A program made the translations under genes and the position numbers. A stretch of DNA of 27,741 nucleotides, from NCBI GenBank assembly GCA_900545085.1, contig UQXU01000014.1, forward strand, positions 1-27,741, given 5' to 3'. Source of the DNA: an uncultured Eubacteriales bacterium. Lineage in GTDB: Bacteria; Bacillota; Clostridia; Christensenellales; Christensenellaceae. The notes beneath the pieces were generated by a model. That model searched no databases and was not told the DNA's origin. It saw nothing but the letters and a program-made list of their open reading frames with translations. The first letter of the stretch is position 1; every line of letters starts with the position of its first letter. Positions 22,210-27,741 of the stretch are shown here, one piece after another.

Positions 22210-23558
22210 TATTCTATGCCCTTCCTTTTCAGCGACGCTATAAAGAAACCGTCAATGCCGTCTATATGAGGAAACAGCTGCAATCTGCCTCCGCGTATTC
22301 TATACAGCAGCTTGTCGCTGAGCACATCGGCCAGCGGATTTTCGCAAAAGTCCGGATGTTTTCTCAAAAATGCGTCAATCTGCCTGTCGTTCTCGCGCTT
22401 ATTTATTGTACAAGTAGAGTAAACCAGCGTTCCGCCCGGTTTTACATACTCGCAGCACGAATCCAGTATCTCAGCCTGAGTGGGCAGCAGCTCGTCCAAA
22501 TCCTTGGGCTGCTTGCTGTATTTTATATCCGGCTTACGGTAGCACAGCCCCAGCGCGGAGCACGGCGCGTCTATCAGAACGCGGTCAAACTTTCGCGAAT
22601 ACTCCGGCTTGAGCTTTCGCGCATCCGCACAGACCGTCTCCGCCTCCACTCCCATCCTCGCCAGGTTTTCGCGCATTATGTCAATCCTATGCTCATGCAG
22701 TTCCATGGCAACCTGAGCCGACGGTCCGTACTGAGCGGCGAGCGCCGTTTTCCCTCCCGGCGCAGCGCAGACGTCTATGACGCTCATTCCCTGCTTAATA
22801 TCCGCCGCCTGTACGCAGAGCATGGACGATTCTCCCTGAACAGTCATCTGCCCTTTTTTATACAGAGAGAGCGACTGTATATCAGATATATTTTTTACAT
22901 AGTATGCAAAATCGGAGTATTCTCCCTTTTTTGCGTGCAGACCCATGCCTTCCAGCTTATTTTCAAAGGACTTACTGTCCAATTTCAATAAATTCGGGCG
23001 GACGCACGTCTCCGCGCTGCTCTTCCTGTATGCGCACAGCTCTTCTGCGAAATCTGCGCCGTAATCAGATATCAGCATTTTCGTCAGCCAAAGCGGATAA
23101 CTGTACATTACGCTCAGATATTCGGCATTGTTTTTCTCCCTGTCGGGATATTTCACAGCGCCCAGATCCTTGCTGACTGCGCGAAGCACGCCGTTTACAA
23201 ACCCCTTTAGCTGAGGCTTGTGCGCTTTTGCCAGATTTACGGACTCATTGACCGCCGCGCTGACAGGGACACTCTCGAAAAACACAAGCTGACATACCCC
23301 CAGCCGAAGTATGTCTCTGATTATCTTGTGTATTCTCTTGCTCTTTGCGTATTCGTCTATTATATAATCTATTCTGCCTATGTTCTCCAGCGTCGTGTAG
23401 CAGAGCGCGGAGGCGAATCTCCTGTCCTGCTCGTCGAGTCCTCCCAGCCGCTTTTTGAGAACCAAATTCAGATATGCACCCTCGCGCACTTCTCCGAGTA
23501 CGCTGAGCGCTACAGCTCTTGAATTTGCCAAAACCGCCCTCCGTGCCGTATTAATCAA
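22209..23558 (-). CDS. rsmB: 16S rRNA m5C967 methyltransferase RsmB
   Basis: Up to 449 residues. An N-terminal NusB-like RNA-binding domain (about 10-140) is followed by a SAM-dependent NOL1/NOP2/Sun methyltransferase domain. SAM motif DVCAAPGGKTALAA, motif IV DAPCSALGLCYRKPDI, and the catalytic-cysteine motif STCTINKREN are intact. There is no ATG near the start: TTG at 23558 follows GGAGAAAT and overlaps the fmt stop; TTG at 23531 follows GGAGGGCGGT and would give 440 residues. I list the longer form, but the shorter start has the stronger ribosome site and is about as likely. A non-ATG start implies low translation. Confidence 0.92.
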   Translation of the reverse strand: MINTARRAVLANSRAVALSVLGEVREGAYLNLVLKKRLGGLDEQDRRFASALCYTTLENIGRIDYIIDEYAKSKRIHKIIRDILRLGVCQLVFFESVPVSAAVNESVNLAKAHKPQLKGFVNGVLRAVSKDLGAVKYPDREKNNAEYLSVMYSYPLWLTKMLISDYGADFAEELCAYRKSSAETCVRPNLLKLDSKSFENKLEGMGLHAKKGEYSDFAYYVKNISDIQSLSLYKKGQMTVQGESSMLCVQAADIKQGMSVIDVCAAPGGKTALAAQYGPSAQVAMELHEHRIDIMRENLARMGVEAETVCADARKLKPEYSRKFDRVLIDAPCSALGLCYRKPDIKYSKQPKDLDELLPTQAEILDSCCEYVKPGGTLVYSTCTINKRENDRQIDAFLRKHPDFCENPLADVLSDKLLYRIRGGRLQLFPHIDGIDGFFIASLKRKGIE

Positions 23559-24489
23559 ATTTCTCCGGCGGATTCTTCGCGCCGCGCAAGTAATCTCTCG
23601 CGCTCATCTGCTTCCCGCCCGGCATTTGCAGCCGTGTTATTTCTATTGCGCCGTCTCCGGTGTTTACAAAAAGACCTTTTTTAGCGTCCGCGAGTATAAC
23701 CTCGCCCGGGACTATGCTCGCGCCGAAGCTCTCCGCCTTCTTTACTTCAAATATCTTAACCTTTTTGCCGCCCCACACGGCGTACGCGACAGGCGCGGGA
23801 TTGAGTCCGCGCACCAAATTAATTATGCTCGCCGTATCCGCGCTAAAATCTATCTTTCCGAATCCTTTGGGGAAGGTTTTGCATACCGTCGCCTCCGTTT
23901 CGTCCTGCGGCGTGCGCACAAGCGTGCCGTTCGTAAGTTTTTCAAGAGTTCTTATAAGCGTTTCCGCGCCTATTTTAGACAGGCGTTCTCTAAGCTCTCC
24001 TCCTGTCTCCTCCGGAAGAATGGCCGTTTCTGTCTTTTCCAGCATATCGCCTGCATCCAGCTCATATACTGTATACATCGTAGTGACGCCCGTCGTCTCA
24101 TCTCCGTTTATCACAGCCCACTCTATAGGCGCGGCTCCGCGCAGCTTGGGCAGGAGCGACGCATGGACATTGATGCAGCCGAGCGGAGGAATATCCAAAA
24201 TCTCCTGAGAGAGAATCTGACCGTAGGCCACCGTTACCATTAAATCGGGAGATACTTTCTTTAAATCTTCTATCCCCTCTCGGCTTATCTTTTCATGCTG
24301 ATATACAGGAATGCCCAGCTCAGCCGCTCTCGCTTTGACGGGAGGCGGCGTCAGCTTATGCCCCCTGCCCTTCGGTCTGTCCGGCTGAGTGAATACGGCG
24401 CAGACGTCATAACCCGACTCAACAACGGCGTCGAGGCATGGAACGGCAAATTCCGGCGTGCCAAAAAAAGCTATCTTCGGCTTATTCAT
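23551..24489 (-). CDS. fmt: Methionyl-tRNA formyltransferase
   Basis: 312 residues, the usual length. It formylates initiator Met-tRNA using 10-formyl-tetrahydrofolate. N-terminal catalytic domain: FFGTPEFAVP (8-17), the tRNA-binding loop QPDRPKGRGHKLTPPPVK (35-52), catalytic N107 and H109 in INVHASLLPKLRGAAPIEWA, and D145 in YELDAGD. The C-terminal OB-like domain covers about 205-312. The start is the ATG at 24489 (MNKPKIAFFG), overlapping the def stop by 8 nt; the extra residues of a longer reading from 24519 do not resemble the family. Its partner def, which removes the formyl group later, lies just before it. Confidence 0.97.
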   Translation of the reverse strand: MNKPKIAFFGTPEFAVPCLDAVVESGYDVCAVFTQPDRPKGRGHKLTPPPVKARAAELGIPVYQHEKISREGIEDLKKVSPDLMVTVAYGQILSQEILDIPPLGCINVHASLLPKLRGAAPIEWAVINGDETTGVTTMYTVYELDAGDMLEKTETAILPEETGGELRERLSKIGAETLIRTLEKLTNGTLVRTPQDETEATVCKTFPKGFGKIDFSADTASIINLVRGLNPAPVAYAVWGGKKVKIFEVKKAESFGASIVPGEVILADAKKGLFVNTGDGAIEITRLQMPGGKQMSARDYLRGAKNPPEKFD

Positions 24490-24940
24490 CCTCGAGTATT
24501 TCCCTTTCCATAATATCAATATAAAGCTTTCCGTCCAGATGATCCGTCTCGTGGCATATCGCGCGCGCGAGCAGACCTTCTCCCGTCAGCACCTGCTCGT
24601 CCCCGTTGAGATCTGTATAATGAACCGTCGCCTTCATCGGACGTGTTACAATGCCGCTTCTTCCAACGCAGGAGAGGCATCCCTCCTCTCCGGTCTGTTC
24701 TCCCTCTGTATGAGTGACGACCGGATTTATCATTTCATAAAATCCATCGCCTACGTTTATAACTACTATACTGCGCAGAATCCCGATCTGAGGAGCGGCG
24801 AGACCGCATCCGTCCGCGTTTGTCATAGTCTCTTTCATGTCCTCGACAATCTGCTTTATGTGCGGTGTAATCTCTCTTACGGGTTTGCATATTTTACGCA
24901 GCGCCGGATCCGGGTGCTGTAGTATTTTTCTCAATGCCAT
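24482..24940 (-). CDS. def: Peptide deformylase
   Basis: 152 residues, a compact type I enzyme. It removes the N-formyl group from new proteins. All three metal/catalytic motifs are intact: GCGLAAPQ (44-51), EGCLS (86-90, metal-binding C88), and HETDH (130-134, two metal-binding His and the catalytic Glu). The ATG follows AAAGGAGAGATAAAT. It lies 71 nt after priA, the largest gap in this operon after the start region, and could contain a secondary promoter though none is convincing. Confidence 0.97.
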   Translation of the reverse strand: MALRKILQHPDPALRKICKPVREITPHIKQIVEDMKETMTNADGCGLAAPQIGILRSIVVINVGDGFYEMINPVVTHTEGEQTGEEGCLSCVGRSGIVTRPMKATVHYTDLNGDEQVLTGEGLLARAICHETDHLDGKLYIDIMEREILEDE

Positions 24941-25011
24941 ATTTATCTCTCCTTTAACATACTGCCAAATTTATTTTAATTTTTGAAATACTTAAAAAAC
25001 ATTTTTTTACG

Positions 25012-27240
25012 TCAGTTTACGTCATATGGGTCTATATCCATAGATACCAGAACATCGCTTCTGCCGCGCAGCTCCTCCCAGACATCCTGGAGGACTCGCT
25101 TCAGCTCCTTTGATCTCTCTGTGGTTTTAACCCGAAGCAATATATGATATCTGCTTCTGCCGTCCAGTCTGGCAACAGGCGCGTTTTTCGCCGTTAATAA
25201 GATTATATCAGATTCATATGGCTTTAGCACGTCTTTAAGTAAATTTTCAGCCTCGAGGCACAAAGCCTCTGCTTTTTCAGCGTTTTTATGAGTAAACAGC
25301 AGTCTGAACAGCTTAGAATACGGCGGCGCCAGAGCAATCTTTCTGTACTCCAGCTCACCTTTAAAAAAGCCCGCGTAATCGTGCTTCGCAGCGCATTTGA
25401 CAGCGAAATCATCCGGATTGTACGTCTGAATTATAACTCTGCCTGCCGTGCTTCTGCCCGCTCTGCCCGCGACCTGCTCTATCATGGAGAAGGTCATCTC
25501 CGAAGCCCGATAGCCGCCCTGAGTCATCATTCCGTCCGCCGAGATAACGGCCGCCAGAGTGACGCGCCCGAAATCCAGACCGCGCGCGACCATCTGAGTG
25601 CCTATCAGTATGTCAGCCTCGCCGTTTTTAAATTGCGTATATATCCTCTCATGCGCGTCCTTCCTGCGCGTCGTGTCGAAATCCATTCTCAGGACTCTCG
25701 CCTGAGGGAACAGCTCCTTTACCTGCATCTCAAGCTGCTGAGTTCCCACGCCGACCAGCCTTACATAAGGATCTCCGCAATCAGGACAGATATTTGAAAA
25801 CGGAAACATTCTCCCGCAGTAATGACATACAAGAGCGTTTTTGTCCTTATGATACTTCAACGGAATATCACAATGAGAGCATTTTCGCACATGACCGCAG
25901 GCGGGGCAGTGTACACTGCCGGAATACCCTCTCCTGTTGAGAAAGAGAAGCGCCTGCTCCCCCCTTTTTAGTATGCCGTCAATTTCTTGGTAAAGTTCTC
26001 CGCTTATCGACGTTCGATTCCCTTTGACAAACTCGCGCTTCATATCCACGATTTTAGTCTCAGGCAGGTTGAGCCCGCGCACTCTCTCGGGCATTTCTAT
26101 AAGCTCATACACGCCCATCTTCGCCTTCATGTAATCCTCAATCAGCGGCGTTGCACTCGCCAGCACCAGCACGGCGCTGTTCAGATAGACTCTTATTCTG
26201 GCAATGTCCGCCGCGTGATACGGAGGATGATTGTCTGCACGATAGCTCTGTTCATGTTCCTCGTCTATTATTATAAGTCCGATATTCTCCAGCGGCGCAA
26301 AGACAGCAGACCTCGCGCCCATGGCGATTTTTGCTCTGCCGCAGCGCAGCCTGCGCCATTCATCATATCTCTCGCCTGCCGAAAGTCCGCTGTGCAAAAT
26401 CGCAATCTCATCTCCGAAAACAGAAACCAACGTGCTGTACAACTGAGGCGCGAGCGATATTTCCGGCACAAGTATAAGCGCCGTTTTTCCTTTTTCCAAA
26501 GCATGACGAACGCATCTGATATAAACCTCTGTCTTTCCGCTTCCGGTCACCCCGTGCAGCAGAGCCGTATGCCTTCCGCCGGAATCCACCAGCTTGTTTA
26601 TTTTTTCAACGGCGTTTTGCTGTCCCTCTGTTAGCTTTACTTCGTCATATCTCTGAGCGACAAGTTCTTTATAAGGCGCTCGGAGACTCTCCGCCTCTAT
26701 TATCTCCGCCGCTCCCGATTCCTCCAGTTTTTTAACGGACGGTCTATCCAGTACGGCCAGCGGAACTTCTCCCTCGGATATTGTATCTATTGTTTTCAGT
26801 CTGTTCTTGGCGCGTATTCCCCCGTTTTTAGTAAAGCAAGCCGAGCGCATTTCATTCAGCTTGTCAGCGTCCTTTACTCGCACGAGCTTAACAGTGTGCT
26901 TATCCACCCTTCCGCCGCGCATATCCGCCGGATACATCAGGCGCAAGGCAAAGGCGAGCGTCGTTCTATACGTCTCGCGCACGCGCTTCGCCAGCTCCAT
27001 CTGTTCTCCCGTCAGGAGCGGCTGCTCATCTATTTTGGACAATACGACTTTCAGCTTGCTCTCCGGCACTTCGCTTTGGTTTTTAATCCGCAGAACGGTC
27101 CCTTCGACCTTCGTCCTGCCAAAGGGTACAAAAACCCTGCTGCCGGGGGAGACGTCCATTCCCTCCGGCAACAGGTAGTCAAATATCTTATCTACATTGC
27201 TGTGCGCAACGTCTACGATTATTTCTGCGTATCTTCTCAT
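25012..27240 (-). CDS. priA: Primosomal replication restart helicase PriA
   Basis: About 742 residues, normal for PriA. It binds stalled forks and reloads the replicative helicase. The N-terminal 3'-DNA-binding domain starts RYAEIIVDVAHSNVDKIFDY. The superfamily 2 core has Walker A GVTGSGKT (230-237), DEEH (326-329) and a later QMVARGLDFGRVTL and QVAGRAGR. Eight cysteines (445, 448, 454, 457, 472, 475, 485, 488) form the two zinc sites inserted in the helicase. The start is the ATG at 27240 (MRRYAEIIV); a longer frame begins with TTG at 27273. The ribosome site is weak (GGGCGG), 54 nt after coaBC. Confidence 0.95.
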   Translation of the reverse strand: MRRYAEIIVDVAHSNVDKIFDYLLPEGMDVSPGSRVFVPFGRTKVEGTVLRIKNQSEVPESKLKVVLSKIDEQPLLTGEQMELAKRVRETYRTTLAFALRLMYPADMRGGRVDKHTVKLVRVKDADKLNEMRSACFTKNGGIRAKNRLKTIDTISEGEVPLAVLDRPSVKKLEESGAAEIIEAESLRAPYKELVAQRYDEVKLTEGQQNAVEKINKLVDSGGRHTALLHGVTGSGKTEVYIRCVRHALEKGKTALILVPEISLAPQLYSTLVSVFGDEIAILHSGLSAGERYDEWRRLRCGRAKIAMGARSAVFAPLENIGLIIIDEEHEQSYRADNHPPYHAADIARIRVYLNSAVLVLASATPLIEDYMKAKMGVYELIEMPERVRGLNLPETKIVDMKREFVKGNRTSISGELYQEIDGILKRGEQALLFLNRRGYSGSVHCPACGHVRKCSHCDIPLKYHKDKNALVCHYCGRMFPFSNICPDCGDPYVRLVGVGTQQLEMQVKELFPQARVLRMDFDTTRRKDAHERIYTQFKNGEADILIGTQMVARGLDFGRVTLAAVISADGMMTQGGYRASEMTFSMIEQVAGRAGRSTAGRVIIQTYNPDDFAVKCAAKHDYAGFFKGELEYRKIALAPPYSKLFRLLFTHKNAEKAEALCLEAENLLKDVLKPYESDIILLTAKNAPVARLDGRSRYHILLRVKTTERSKELKRVLQDVWEELRGRSDVLVSMDIDPYDVN

Positions 27241-27294
27241 TTTAATAAAGCACGCCGCCCGGTTGTTCAACAATATCGTACATCAAAAAGCAGA

Positions 27295-27741
27295 TTAAAG
27301 CAGCGCATGTGCAAAGTCAAGTATTGAAGATGCTATCTGCGACTTAGGCGCCTTTTCCAGCTGTTCCACTCTTCCGTCAGCGAAATAAATCGTTACAGCG
27401 TTTTCGTCAGTGCCAAAGCCTATATCGCTGCGCGATACATCGTTTGCCACTATCATATCCAGATTTTTGCGTTTCAGCTTGCCTTGAGCATTTTTTTCCA
27501 AGTCGGAAGTCTCCGCGCTGAAGCCCACGAGCACCTGACCGTTTTTCTTCGCGCCAAGCTCTTTGAGAATATCCGTAGTACGAACAAGCTCCAGCGCAAA
27601 GTCATCGCCTTTTTTCATCTTGCCCGTCTGCTTGTTTGCGGGAGTATAATCCGCGACAGCCGCCGCTTTTATCACTATATCGGCATCATCAAAATTCGCC
27701 AGCACAGCTTCGTACATATCCTGCGCGCTGACCACGTCTAC
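27295..27741 (-). CDS. coaBC: Phosphopantothenoylcysteine synthetase domain of CoaBC (cut by window edge)
   Basis: Only the last 148 residues are in the window; the frame is open to the right edge and begins VDVVSAQDM. They match the CoaB half of the bifunctional CoaBC, which joins cysteine to 4'-phosphopantothenate and then (CoaC, outside) decarboxylates it. CoaB motifs: KAAAVADYTP, the lysine of KMKKGDD, RTTDIL, GFSAET, and IVANDVSRSDIGFG with the nucleotide-binding Asn. Position before priA is the same as in Bacillus (yloI-priA). The GTG at 27735 is internal, not a start. Nothing suggests it is broken. Confidence 0.93.
   Translation of the reverse strand, partial: VDVVSAQDMYEAVLANFDDADIVIKAAAVADYTPANKQTGKMKKGDDFALELVRTTDILKELGAKKNGQVLVGFSAETSDLEKNAQGKLKRKNLDMIVANDVSRSDIGFGTDENAVTIYFADGRVEQLEKAPKSQIASSILDFAHALL

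Noticed and set aside
27242..27283. A 13-codon frame between coaBC and priA that could couple priA translation
   Set aside because: It has no ribosome site and no resemblance to a known peptide such as omega subunit; too short to support.

Overview
The window looks like a chromosomal segment of a low-to-mid GC Gram-positive anaerobe, probably class Clostridia (Bacillota). The evidence is synteny close to the Bacillus/Clostridium core (coaBC-priA-def-fmt-rsmB-rlmN-prpC-prkC-rsgA-rpe-thiN and yceD-rpmF), an acetate kinase/phosphotransacetylase pair, strong AGGAGG-type ribosome binding sites, sigma-A promoters with extended -10 elements (TGCTAAAAT or TGCTAATAT), and a very short spoVM gene. SpoVM suggests a spore former. 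The species cannot be named from the sequence alone.

Left part (1-4900), plus strand: a terminator, a tRNA-Arg(CCG) with its own promoter and terminator, a large predicted beta-helix lipoprotein, a LysR-type regulator, and a MetY-like O-acetylhomoserine sulfhydrylase. A textbook LysR-type dyad lies about 66 bp upstream of the predicted metY start site, so the LysR protein probably activates metY. Two copies of a GC-rich palindromic element flank metY, one with an internal deletion relative to the other.

Middle (4900-9760): on the minus strand, pta-ackA and then yceD-rpmF, which has its own near-consensus promoter and a structured spacer before rpmF. Divergent from pta, on the plus strand, run tmcAL (an acetate-using tRNA modification enzyme), an unrecognised 48-residue membrane protein, and a 24-residue SpoVM. 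A bidirectional terminator follows.

9760-16800, minus strand: putP (Na+/proline symporter); a three-gene ABC importer of the TrpXYZ type, with its lipoprotein gene first, a good promoter with an overlapping dyad, and a hairpin separating the binding-protein gene from the permease; and a peroxide-defence pair, ahpC followed by a thioredoxin-reductase-like protein that carries the AhpF redox domain at its C-terminus instead of the N-terminus.

16800-27741, minus strand: one long, tightly packed housekeeping operon. It runs from coaBC (cut by the window edge) through priA, def, fmt, rsmB, rlmN, prpC, prkC, rsgA, rpe and thiN, mostly with overlapping stop and start codons. It couples replication restart, initiator formyl-Met handling, rRNA modification, Ser/Thr signalling and ribosome assembly. 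I saw no phage, CRISPR, insertion sequence or defence system. The most interesting items are the permuted AhpF-like reductase, the metY-flanking repeat, the small genes next to tmcAL, and several unassigned operators and leaders.
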